From Beduini massiliensis (lineage in GTDB: Bacteria; Bacillota_I; Bacilli_A; Erysipelotrichales; Coprobacillaceae), in assembly GCF_000829905.1 (NCBI RefSeq), contig NZ_CDPP01000004.1, forward strand, positions 86,001-150,000: a stretch of 64,000 nucleotides of DNA, read 5' to 3'. Shown in pieces: positions 46,685-55,714 of this stretch. Under the pieces are notes generated by a model. It was not told where the DNA came from, ran no database searches, and saw only the letters and a list, made by a program, of their open reading frames with translations. Within the stretch, counting starts at the first letter, position 1, and each line of letters opens with the position of its first letter. Both the position numbers and the translations under genes were made by a program.

Positions 46685-47374
46685 TTATTTTCTTATGGCT
46701 TCAATAAAAATAGCAAGTGATACTTTTATCATGTAATAAACAGATTTAACTGCGGAAATTGATGATATTCCTCCTGCACGTTCTCGCATAATGACAGGAA
46801 CTTCACCAATTTTTTTATGTAGCTTTAATAAAACAACGATACTTTCTGGCTCAGGATAGTCTCTCGGATATTCTTTACAAAATATATTTATAATCTCTTT
46901 ATTAATAATTCTTAATCCAGATGTGGGATCTGTTACCACTTCTCCAGTCAACAAACGTATGATCCAAGTAAAATATTTAATTCCTACTCGCCGCATAAGT
47001 GAAGATTGAAATCCTTCTTTTTTAATGAACCGTGACCCAATCACCATATCTAAATCATGGGTTATTAAATACTCGGACATTTCACATAGAAATGCCGGAT
47101 CATGCTGACCATCTCCATCTACTTGAACTGCTAAATCATAATCATTTTCTTTAGCATACTTGTAACCTGTTTGAACTGCTCCACCAATTCCTAAGTTAAT
47201 AGGCAAGTTAATAACATTAAAATTATTTTGTTCACACAATTCCTTCGTATTATCTGTCGAACAGTCATTTATTATAATATAATCAAAATCTTTCGCATTA
47301 TTTATAATATCTTGTACTGTTTCAACAATACTTTCACTCTCATTATATGCAGGTATTATAATTAATTTTTTCAT
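46685..47374 (-). CDS. DPM1-like GT2, probable lipid-phosphate sugar synthase
   Basis: This 229-residue protein has KLIIIPAYNESESIVETVQD, the metal site VQVDGDGQHDPAFL, GSRFIKKEGFQ and LLTGEVVTDPTSGLRI. These motifs belong to DPM1/GtrB-like enzymes that load a sugar onto undecaprenyl phosphate. Length and the adjacent DUF2304 gene suggest a GacI/GacJ-like pair. The product would be flipped and used by a GT-C enzyme outside, for which the DUF2142 protein is a candidate. Donor identity is unknown. Confidence 0.88.
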   Translation of the reverse strand: MKKLIIIPAYNESESIVETVQDIINNAKDFDYIIINDCSTDNTKELCEQNNFNVINLPINLGIGGAVQTGYKYAKENDYDLAVQVDGDGQHDPAFLCEMSEYLITHDLDMVIGSRFIKKEGFQSSLMRRVGIKYFTWIIRLLTGEVVTDPTSGLRIINKEIINIFCKEYPRDYPEPESIVVLLKLHKKIGEVPVIMRERAGGISSISAVKSVYYMIKVSLAIFIEAIRK

Positions 47375-47382
47375 TTTCTCAC

Positions 47383-48180
47383 CTACTCATTTAACTCATT
47401 GGATTTTTCACTATTAGCATATATTTTAGTTAAAAATTTAGCAATTGGTAAAGGCCAAAATTTATTAAACATTTGTAAATCTTCTTTATTGCGAACATTA
47501 TCATTTATAATAGCACTCGTTTCTGAGCCATCGTGAATACGATGCCCCATGAGAACTTTTGAATTATAGCCAAAACGTCCTTTAAGTTTTGATAATTTCT
47601 CCCATGCTTCCCAATCTTCGTCTGATCTGAACCCGGAAGTAAAAACCATCTCCGGCAAATTTGATTTGACAAAAGTAACAGAAGGACAACAGATAGGACA
47701 TCCCAACGATAAAATCCTCCGACGAATAAAAATACTATTTCCAAATTTTTTTATTTTCAATGGTGACAGCATTATTCTTTTTATCCGCAAAAGTCTATTA
47801 TCATAAATGGTTGCATTATTTCGGATTTCGGCATAATCAGTAAAATAAATTAATGTATTACTATGCTTATCTAAGTACCGAATAGCCTCAAAAGCATAAT
47901 CTTGATAATATAAATCATCTTGATGTGCTATAGTTACATAATTAGTGTTAGCCATTTTATATGCAAAATTCCAATCCTCAGTAATTCCTCTTTTGCCTGT
48001 ATTTATGAACAATGGTAGTTCATACTTATTTGCCAAAGCAGAAATATAATCATTAGGTGTAGAAGTTACAATAATTATTTGAGTATCTTGTTTTTGATCC
48101 TCTAACGAACGTATACAATCCTCTAAATACTCACTTTCTTTATATGCACAAATAGCAAATGTATGTTTTTTCTGCTCCAC
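47383..48180 (-). CDS. GT2 glycosyltransferase
   Basis: This 265-residue enzyme has TFAICAYKESEYLEDCI at the N-terminus, IIIVTSTPND, and a DxD-like site in VTIAHQDDLYY. A late acceptor region reads TSGFRSDEDWEAWEKLS. The HQDD motif resembles that of GT2 enzymes in capsule loci. There are no membrane helices, so it acts at the cytosolic face. It lies eight bases upstream of the DPM1-like gene. The next upstream gene is 93 bases away. Confidence 0.85.
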   Translation of the reverse strand: MEQKKHTFAICAYKESEYLEDCIRSLEDQKQDTQIIIVTSTPNDYISALANKYELPLFINTGKRGITEDWNFAYKMANTNYVTIAHQDDLYYQDYAFEAIRYLDKHSNTLIYFTDYAEIRNNATIYDNRLLRIKRIMLSPLKIKKFGNSIFIRRRILSLGCPICCPSVTFVKSNLPEMVFTSGFRSDEDWEAWEKLSKLKGRFGYNSKVLMGHRIHDGSETSAIINDNVRNKEDLQMFNKFWPLPIAKFLTKIYANSEKSNELNE

Positions 48181-48273
48181 TATAATGCCTCCTAATTATT
48201 GACTTCTATATAAAATACCTGTATATTTTACCATTCTTTCTAATATTACACAAGTTTTCTTTAAAACTTGATT

Positions 48274-49716
48274 TCATGATTTAAAATATGCAATGCATGA
48301 CGGTTCATATAAAGCTAACAATCGCGGATTTTTAATTAAATCACCCTTTTTTACTACTCCAAAATTTTTAATAATCGCATTTGTTAAAAATTCATGATCT
48401 TTAATACTATCTACTTTTAAACAACATAAATTTAAATTTATATATTGTGTTTCTTGGGTAATTATATTTTGACCAAAAGGTAATATTTCTAAATAGTGGT
48501 GTTTTTTTATTGCTCCAAAAGTTTGAACTACCCCAAACCTACTAACAACTTTACCACTTATCGCTGCTATTTTATCTTGTTTACAAATCCCAATCAGATT
48601 CTTTATACAAGAATCATTTAATATAGAATAATGTTCGTTAATAATAATCAAGTATTCAAATTTTATTTCAGAGAAATTTACAATTTTATGAGTCTTATAA
48701 TTTATTATTTTACCATTACTATCTATTAAAAATATCTTTTCATTACCAATATTTAAGTTATAAAATATTAAATTAATTTTATAGGTATCAGTTGAACAAT
48801 AAAATAAAATGGCAACATCTCGTGTTGTTGTATTCTGATAAAATACATGATAAAATCCAGGATAATCGCTTTGAATGACTTCAGCTTTTATTTTACTACG
48901 AGCAAGATGATCAATAATTGCTCTTTCTCCTGCTTCATAAGCATAGTGTTTACTTTCTGGGTGAGCAGAAGTAGATTCATCGTGGACTCTCCAATGATAT
49001 AAAATTATTGGAACATGTTTTATTTTCTTAGCTTTTTCAAAGCATCTTAATATAAAATCATGATCTTGTGCTCCATCATATTGACTTCTTTCACCGACAA
49101 CTTGTTTTAATAAATCCTTACTTATAATTAACAAATGACAAATATAATTATTATTTCTTAGCTTATATATATCTGGTGAGCCCTTATAATAAGGATCAAA
49201 ATAAAAATCTCTTTGATCATCGTACTTATCTTCGTTAGTATAAACTAAATCAATTGATGATTCGCCATCAAGCACTTTATATACCGATTCTAAAGCATCA
49301 ACTGCTAAAAAATCGTCATGATCCAATAACATACAATAATCACCAGTTACTTTTGCGAATGCTACATTTGTATTTTCAGCAATACCTAGGTTTTTTTTCA
49401 ACTTATAATATTTAATTCGATTTTCACCCTTATATCTGTTCATAATTATACTCTCTAAAAGATTATTTGTACTAGCATCAACAAGTATTAACCTCCAATT
49501 TTGATAGGATTGATTTAATACAGATTCTACCATTTCAATGAAATAATTTTCAGGAGTATTGTACAAAGGCACAATAATATCAAATTGAAAAATTCCAGAT
49601 ACACTCTTTGTATTTATAATGCTATTATGTAATTTTTTATTATATTGATATTGTGCAAGTCTTCTTCTAAATTGATGATATTGAAACCAATATAATTTAA
49701 TTATTTTTTTTACCAT
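48274..49716 (-). CDS. GT2 glycosyltransferase with C-terminal extension
   Basis: In this 480-residue protein the GT2 domain spans ~45-300, with FDIIVPLYNTPENYFIEMV, ILVDASTNN, LDHDDFLA for the metal site and DHDFILRCFEKAKKI for the catalytic base region. The last ~170 residues are not a complete second transferase, though they keep a GT2-like beta pattern (YLIINEHYSILND), so a degenerate second domain is possible. An AT-rich base composition like its neighbours gives no sign of recent transfer. A long palindrome separates it from the upstream gene. Confidence 0.83.
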   Translation of the reverse strand: MVKKIIKLYWFQYHQFRRRLAQYQYNKKLHNSIINTKSVSGIFQFDIIVPLYNTPENYFIEMVESVLNQSYQNWRLILVDASTNNLLESIIMNRYKGENRIKYYKLKKNLGIAENTNVAFAKVTGDYCMLLDHDDFLAVDALESVYKVLDGESSIDLVYTNEDKYDDQRDFYFDPYYKGSPDIYKLRNNNYICHLLIISKDLLKQVVGERSQYDGAQDHDFILRCFEKAKKIKHVPIILYHWRVHDESTSAHPESKHYAYEAGERAIIDHLARSKIKAEVIQSDYPGFYHVFYQNTTTRDVAILFYCSTDTYKINLIFYNLNIGNEKIFLIDSNGKIINYKTHKIVNFSEIKFEYLIIINEHYSILNDSCIKNLIGICKQDKIAAISGKVVSRFGVVQTFGAIKKHHYLEILPFGQNIITQETQYINLNLCCLKVDSIKDHEFLTNAIIKNFGVVKKGDLIKNPRLLALYEPSCIAYFKS

Positions 49717-49737
49717 AATTTTCTCCTAATTAAAAAT

Positions 49738-49771
49738 AATCTAGTATATACTTCAAGTATATACTAGATTA
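49738..49771 (-). terminator. Long palindromic hairpin inside the polysaccharide operon
   Basis: AATCTAGTATATACTT and its complement form a nearly loopless stem of about 16 pairs, followed on the minus strand by ATTTTTAA. It lies between two glycosyltransferase genes and could be a partial terminator. Confidence 0.65.
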
Positions 49772-49773
49772 CT

Positions 49774-52047
49774 TTATTGTCTACTAATATTATACAAAGA
49801 TAATACTGTATCCTCAATATTATTCCAATCACGCTCTTTTGCTGTTTTTACTCCACCAGCATACAATTTCTCTTGCAGACTTAAATCATTTCTTATCTCT
49901 TCGATAGCGTTAACAGCAGTTGATAAGTCATCATGTGAATAAAACAAACAATTTTCTCTATCTACAAGATATTCAATATTTCCACCATTAGGTGCAACAA
50001 CAACATACCCGCCAGTCCCCATCATTTCTAACGGAGGATAAGAAAAGCTTTCTAAAATACTTGTTTTCAATAAGATATCGCATTCACCATAAATCTTAGA
50101 TACTTCTTCATAAGGTACCTTATGCATAAACCGATCTACATAGTATCCTTTTTTTGGAGTCCCCTGGTAAGATAAATACCAAATTTCATATTTATCTTTA
50201 TCCAACAAATCTACAATTTTAAAACTTTCATCAACATTTTTATAATAATCTTCACTGTTACCCTCAATTAGAATCTTAATTTTTCCATCAAGTTTTCTTT
50301 TATGTGGCTTAAATAATGTAAGATCCAAACCATTAGGGGCGTAATCAGCTCGACGCCCATATTTTTTTTCTAACCAATCCTTACACCATGCGGAAATTGT
50401 AATAAATTTGACATCCACAGAAGGATTATATGTTTGATTTGCTTGCACTTTAAAAATATGTCCCCACTCATAAAAATCAGTTTCAAAGTTTTGAACAAAA
50501 TAGAATTTTTCTTTAATATGCTCATATTGTGTCACAAATGTTAATGTCGACCAAAGAGTAGCCACTCCCTTATCGAAGGTTCCATAGTAAAGATTATTTT
50601 TATCAGAAAGAACTGGTAGTATTGCTCCATCTTTATCTACATATCCCGTCTCTTGTCCCTGCGTTATCAACGTAACATCAATCCCCGCAGACTGCAAAAT
50701 GGCAGCATGTTTTAAAATAACCAGTACTCCGCCACTAATTTGTACAGATGGCATAACAAACATTAAGTTAGGACGACGATTATCAATTATATATTTAGCA
50801 AACTTATAACCATTATATATTGTTGTACAATTTTCTAATACTTCTTCATATGCCGCTTTACCAATTTTTCGGCGCAACTTTTTATCTTCTATTAATTTTA
50901 TTAAATTTGTATACCACTCATCATTATTATCGCACAGATACCCTGTTACTTCATTTTTCATCATCTTTTTAAAAGCTCCTAAGTTACTAGCTACAGTAGG
51001 GACTTTTACTAAGCTTGCTTCAATCCACTTATTTTCAGATTTAGCCTCATTAAAAATTGTACTTTCCAATGGAGCAAGATTTATATCAACCGAACTTATT
51101 AAATGTGGAAGTTGTTGCCAATCCACAAATCCCCGAGCTTTTATTCGATCTTTAAATTCCATTAGAGAAACTGGAATATCTAATTCGCCAACAATATGCA
51201 ATTCAACATAAGGATATTCTTTCAATATTCTTTCTACCACCGGTAAAATCATCAAAATGTCATCATTATGTGTGATACTTCCACTAAAATAACCCAAACG
51301 TATTTTGCCTTCACGCTCAGACAATTCTTTTTTAACTTTAGTTAAAATCCTTTTTTGAGTATTACTCAATGTTTCTACTTTGCAATTTATGAATTCTTCT
51401 TTATAATAATTCTCAAGTTGCGATAATTGAATCATTTTCGATGAGGCTGTATTTCTATTAATATATACTTTTGGTACATAATGCTTTAGTTCTTCAGCTA
51501 AACGTTCAGTTGTTGTGATTGCACCATCACATAACAAAAGCGTTTTACGCATTCTTTCAACACCTTCATTATATAAAGCCAGATCTTGTGGAGACATTGT
51601 TTTTACGTATTTAATTAAATCTGTATATTTAGTATCAATTACCAAATCATCAATATCAAACAATACTGATTTATTCAGCTTTTTTGCTTTTTTTATAAAT
51701 TCTCCTATAACTTCAGTATAAGGACAACGATAAAAAATAAATGTACGATAATTTTTTACTAATTCTAAGGTTAAATCCTCATAAAAGATTTCATTAGACA
51801 AAATATTACCAGCTTTTAATTGCTCTATTTGATGTGTTACACGATAACGAGTTGGATGGGGTAAAGTACAACCATTAATAAATAAAACATCCATATAACT
51901 TACTTCAGGGCTAGGAAATTCATCATTAATTCCACCAATAATTTTTCTTTTTAAAAATTTTGCAATACGTTTACCGGTTTTCGCTATCCCATCTTTGGCT
52001 AAAGAATATTTTACCTTTCCAAATAATTTTTTTATTCTTAAAATCAC
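49774..52047 (-). CDS. Two-domain GT4 glycosyltransferase (WsaF/rhamnosyltransferase-like)
   Basis: This 757-residue protein has an N-terminal GT-B-like module (~50-425) with DVLFINGCTLPHPTRY, IFYRCPYTE, DIDDLVID, REGKIRLGYFSGS and SVDINLAPLE. A second GT4 module (~430-757) has SGGVLVILKHAAIL, YAPNGLDLTLFKPH and ILESFSYPPLEMMGTGG (the EX7E-like region). The N-terminal module is clearly homologous to the one fused to the exporter ATPase in the next gene upstream. The second module resembles enzymes that build rhamnans. It probably adds two kinds of linkage, or one module binds the acceptor. Confidence 0.88.
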   Translation of the reverse strand: MILRIKKLFGKVKYSLAKDGIAKTGKRIAKFLKRKIIGGINDEFPSPEVSYMDVLFINGCTLPHPTRYRVTHQIEQLKAGNILSNEIFYEDLTLELVKNYRTFIFYRCPYTEVIGEFIKKAKKLNKSVLFDIDDLVIDTKYTDLIKYVKTMSPQDLALYNEGVERMRKTLLLCDGAITTTERLAEELKHYVPKVYINRNTASSKMIQLSQLENYYKEEFINCKVETLSNTQKRILTKVKKELSEREGKIRLGYFSGSITHNDDILMILPVVERILKEYPYVELHIVGELDIPVSLMEFKDRIKARGFVDWQQLPHLISSVDINLAPLESTIFNEAKSENKWIEASLVKVPTVASNLGAFKKMMKNEVTGYLCDNNDEWYTNLIKLIEDKKLRRKIGKAAYEEVLENCTTIYNGYKFAKYIIDNRRPNLMFVMPSVQISGGVLVILKHAAILQSAGIDVTLITQGQETGYVDKDGAILPVLSDKNNLYYGTFDKGVATLWSTLTFVTQYEHIKEKFYFVQNFETDFYEWGHIFKVQANQTYNPSVDVKFITISAWCKDWLEKKYGRRADYAPNGLDLTLFKPHKRKLDGKIKILIEGNSEDYYKNVDESFKIVDLLDKDKYEIWYLSYQGTPKKGYYVDRFMHKVPYEEVSKIYGECDILLKTSILESFSYPPLEMMGTGGYVVVAPNGGNIEYLVDRENCLFYSHDDLSTAVNAIEEIRNDLSLQEKLYAGGVKTAKERDWNNIEDTVLSLYNISRQ
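51257..51321. repeat. Near-identical 65-bp segment shared with 53315-53379
   Basis: The two segments differ at 5 of 65 positions. They encode the motif GKIRLGYFSGSITHNDDI in the N-terminal modules of the two neighbouring proteins. Surrounding sequence is more diverged, which points to recent duplication followed by strong conservation or gene conversion. Confidence 0.85.
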
Positions 52048-52059
52048 TTGAGTTCCCTC

Positions 52060-54021
52060 CTAAATAGAATAAGCATCACAGACCGTTTCAGTATCGCCAA
52101 ACATTTTAACAACACCTTTTTCAATCCAAACTACTTTATTACACATTTCCCGAATTTGATCCATACTGTGCGAAACAAATAAAACCGTCGTTCCCCCACT
52201 CATTAATTCAAGCATTCGTTTTTTGCTCTTTCTTTGAAAATTCTCATCGCCAACTGCCAAAATTTCATCAACAATAAGAATTTCCGGCTCAACTACTGTT
52301 GCAATGGAAAAAGCCAATCGCATCAGCATCCCAGAAGAATAATTACGAATAGGCATATCAATAAACTCACCCAGTTCAGAAAATTCATGAATATCATCAA
52401 ACTTCTCTTTCAAAAAGCTCTTGGAATATCCTAAAATTGCTCCATTTAGATATACATTCTCTCTTCCAGTTAAATCAAAATCAAATCCTGATCCTAATTC
52501 TAGCATTGGAACAATATTCCCATTTACTGTCACTGATCCCTTTGTAGAACCTACAATTCCAGAAATAATTTTAAGCAAAGTGCTCTTTCCAGCACCATTA
52601 CGTCCGACTATTCCTAAAACATCCCCCTTAGCAACTGAAAAAGATACATCTTTTAATGCCCAATACTCATTCATTTTTACTTTATTGGAAAGTAAAGCTG
52701 TAACCCATTCTTTTAAACTTAAAATTTTATCACTAGACATTGTAAACCGAATTCCAACATTACGCACATCTATTATTTTTTGTGCATTCAACTCTTCAAT
52801 CGTCTCAATTTCATTTTTCAATGTTTTATTCAAATATGTTTCTTTGATATATTTACAAAAACTCCTTGAATTTGAATAGGTAACGCATTTTTGTGAAACT
52901 ACCAAACACGCATTTTCAGAAATTTTTTGTCTCAAAGTCTCATTGTCAATTAATTCTTTGATAGCTCCATACCAATCCTCTGTATTATTACATAAAATAC
53001 CTGTTTCATGGTCCTCAATCATTCTTTTATAAGCCCCTACATTACTTGCAATCATTGGAACTTTAACTAATGATGATTCTATCCATCTTACCTCAGATTT
53101 TGCCTGATTATAAGTTGTATCTTCTAGTGGAGCAAGGTTTATATCAACAGATGAAATCATGCTAGGTAGTTGCTCCCAATCCGTAAATCCATATATCTTT
53201 ACTCGTCCATTAAATTGATCAAAAGCTTTAGGAACCGTTATTTCTCCAACAAAAAACATCTCTAAATTATCATATTCATCCATTAATCTAATAAGGGTCG
53301 GCGTAATCATTAAGATATCATCATTATGCGTAATACTTCCACTAAAATAACCCAAACGTATTTTACCTTCACGTTCAGAAATTTCTTTTTTTACCTTTTC
53401 CAATATCACTTTTTGTTCATCTGCCAAATATTGGGGATCACTTTTAATCAATCCATCTTGATAATAATTCTCTAATTTAGAAAGTTTAACTAATCTATCT
53501 GATGCAACATTACGGTTAACATATACTTCGTTAACTACCTTTTTCAATTCTTTTGCTAAAGTTTCAGTTACAGTAATAGCACCATCACAAAGTTTTAAAG
53601 TCTGCATATTTCTAACTACGCCATCATCATAAAGATTTCTTTCTTCTTCACTCATTGTATCTAGATACTTAATTGATTTTGTATACTCACCATCAATAAC
53701 TAATTCATCAATATCATAAAGCACAGCTTTATTCATTTTTTGTGCTATCTTAATAAAACCACTAACAGACTCAGTATACGGACAACGATAAAAAATAAAC
53801 ATTTTAAAACCTTTTACTAAATCTAAACTTAATTTATCAAAAAACACGGCTTCCGAAGTTATATTTTCATATGCTAACTGTTCACGTTGATTTTCAATGC
53901 GATATCTAGTTGTTTGTGGCAATGTACAACCATTGATGAATAAAACATCCTTTAATTTCATTGAAGATGAAGTAATTTCATTTCGCGATTCTGTTACATT
54001 TTCCATTTTCTTTAATGTCAT
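52060..54021 (-). CDS. Glycosyltransferase-Wzt fusion: GT4-like module joined to polysaccharide export ATPase
   Basis: Residues ~24-395 of this 653-residue protein form a GT-B-like module: DVLFINGCTLPQTTRY, DIDELVID, GKIRLGYFSGSITHNDD and SVDINLAPLEDTTYNQAKSE. Residues ~415-653 are a Wzt/TagH-type ATPase with Walker A GRNGAGKS at 473-480, signature YSSGM at 561-565, Walker B ILIVDE at 581-586 and H618. Standard Wzt proteins are about 250 residues and start directly with the ATPase. No Met lies at the domain junction, so the fusion is translated as one chain. It would pair with the permease 54034-55476 and export the lipid-linked chain, possibly coupling chain completion to export. An AAGGAGG site precedes the first ATG. 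Confidence 0.9.
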   Translation of the reverse strand: MTLKKMENVTESRNEITSSSMKLKDVLFINGCTLPQTTRYRIENQREQLAYENITSEAVFFDKLSLDLVKGFKMFIFYRCPYTESVSGFIKIAQKMNKAVLYDIDELVIDGEYTKSIKYLDTMSEEERNLYDDGVVRNMQTLKLCDGAITVTETLAKELKKVVNEVYVNRNVASDRLVKLSKLENYYQDGLIKSDPQYLADEQKVILEKVKKEISEREGKIRLGYFSGSITHNDDILMITPTLIRLMDEYDNLEMFFVGEITVPKAFDQFNGRVKIYGFTDWEQLPSMISSVDINLAPLEDTTYNQAKSEVRWIESSLVKVPMIASNVGAYKRMIEDHETGILCNNTEDWYGAIKELIDNETLRQKISENACLVVSQKCVTYSNSRSFCKYIKETYLNKTLKNEIETIEELNAQKIIDVRNVGIRFTMSSDKILSLKEWVTALLSNKVKMNEYWALKDVSFSVAKGDVLGIVGRNGAGKSTLLKIISGIVGSTKGSVTVNGNIVPMLELGSGFDFDLTGRENVYLNGAILGYSKSFLKEKFDDIHEFSELGEFIDMPIRNYSSGMLMRLAFSIATVVEPEILIVDEILAVGDENFQRKSKKRMLELMSGGTTVLFVSHSMDQIREMCNKVVWIEKGVVKMFGDTETVCDAYSI

Positions 54022-54033
54022 AATTCATCCTCC

Positions 54034-55476
54034 TTAAATATATAAAGCAAATTTGTTTTCTAGTTTCTTAAAAACAGCATTACCTATTATTAGAAATACA
54101 ACTGCTGAAACAGCCATAACAACAAAAGATAACGGTTCAGGAGTAATCCGTTCAATTAATATTGTTCTAAAAAATTCAACAAAATAATACATTGGATTAA
54201 ACTTCATTAAAATTCTCATGAAATTAGGCAAAATGTCAATAGGATAAAAGATTGGTGTTGCATACATCCACATTAATGTAAATAAACTCCATAAAAATTG
54301 AACATCTCTAAAAAATACCATTAAGGCTGATAATATGTAAGCTAATCCAATTGCCCCCACAATCAAACATAAAATACCATATGGAATCATTAAATATGAT
54401 GCACTTGGTAGCAATCCCGTAAACCAGGCTAGTAAAAGTAATGGAATAAATGAGAATAACAAGTTTACAAAAGAGGATAGAACTTTTGAAATTGGATAAA
54501 TATTTTTAGGAACATATACTTTTGTAATTAATGAAGCATTATTTATAATAGAATAAATTCCTTGATTTGTTGCATCTGTAAAACAATTGAAAATGACTGT
54601 CCCAGTTAATAAATAAACAGGATAATTAGCAATTTGGTACCTAAACAATTGTGAAAAAACAGCATATTGGACAGCCATAGTCAATAATGGATTTAATACG
54701 CTCCATAATACACCCAAAACTGATCGTTTGTATTTTGTCTTAAAATCTCTTTGTACTAATTGTTCCAATAAAAATTGATATCTATACATTTTTTGTACAA
54801 AGCCTAATCCCATACATTTTTTCCCAGTCGCATTTGCCAATTGTAAACGATATAAATATAATGCTAATATTAAAACACTTGTAATACCTAGAGGCAACAA
54901 TATGGGGTAATAAGAAGCATTATTTAAATAAGAAACATTCGCGCATATTCCTGTATTACTTAAAATTTGATTATTGACAAAAAGTTGATCTCCTTCATTC
55001 ACATTTGACTTTTGTGTTAAAATTGTAACACTTTTGCCTGGTTGCGTTTCTAAAGCAGTTATCTCTAATCTTACACTTCCATTTGTTTCATCAAGTACCT
55101 GTTCCACTAAAAAGCGCATAGGTGTAGCATTTTTTATTTCATTCATTTCAATAGTTGATTCAAATATAGGTTTTGCTAATTCACTCTGTACTAACTTGAT
55201 ATTTATCTTACCAACTAAATCCGTTCTATCGAAAGTACCAAAAGTAATCTCAAAATAGTCAATGTATTTACCACCAATAGCACTCTCTTGTATCACACTC
55301 TGTCCATTCTCTAACTCTTCAAGATATGATTCGTTTTTTATCCCCGTATTTATAATTGGTCCTTGATCATATTTTAGTTGTTTTTGGCTAGTACTAAAAA
55401 AACTTACTATAAATAATATATATACCACTAAGACCAATAAACAATGCTTTCTTAATCTATTTTGATTTTCTTTCAT
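54034..55476 (-). CDS. Polysaccharide ABC exporter permease (Wzm type) with N-terminal extracytoplasmic domain
   Basis: This protein of about 480 residues has a first helix near 12-30, then ~150 polar residues rich in beta-forming stretches, and a helix near 185-205. A complete ABC-2 permease follows (~220-480) with DFKTKYKRSVLGVLWSVLNP, typical of Wzm/TagG. A standard Wzm is ~260 residues, so the N-terminal part is an addition facing outside. It may bind the emerging glycan or sense a ligand. The ATPase partner is the fusion 52060-54021, 12 bases downstream. ATG 55476 after GAAAGGAAG is preferred to 55500. Confidence 0.88.
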   Translation of the reverse strand: MKENQNRLRKHCLLVLVVYILFIVSFFSTSQKQLKYDQGPIINTGIKNESYLEELENGQSVIQESAIGGKYIDYFEITFGTFDRTDLVGKINIKLVQSELAKPIFESTIEMNEIKNATPMRFLVEQVLDETNGSVRLEITALETQPGKSVTILTQKSNVNEGDQLFVNNQILSNTGICANVSYLNNASYYPILLPLGITSVLILALYLYRLQLANATGKKCMGLGFVQKMYRYQFLLEQLVQRDFKTKYKRSVLGVLWSVLNPLLTMAVQYAVFSQLFRYQIANYPVYLLTGTVIFNCFTDATNQGIYSIINNASLITKVYVPKNIYPISKVLSSFVNLLFSFIPLLLLAWFTGLLPSASYLMIPYGILCLIVGAIGLAYILSALMVFFRDVQFLWSLFTLMWMYATPIFYPIDILPNFMRILMKFNPMYYFVEFFRTILIERITPEPLSFVVMAVSAVVFLIIGNAVFKKLENKFALYI

Positions 55477-55714
55477 GCTAACTTCCTTTCTTCTAACCAT
55501 AAATAATAAACCTCGATTATATCAGATAGATTCTATCACTTAGATATCATAATTTCAATGTTTTTTATTTAGCGTCCATAATTACAAATAACCAATACTT
55601 ATCATCATTATTCCCAATTCACTTCATGTTATGATGGCTAGCCAATTAATTATTCATTGAATAAAAATCTCTAAAATACAGAAATACATTCAAAATAAAC
55701 TTTTAATAACTTTA

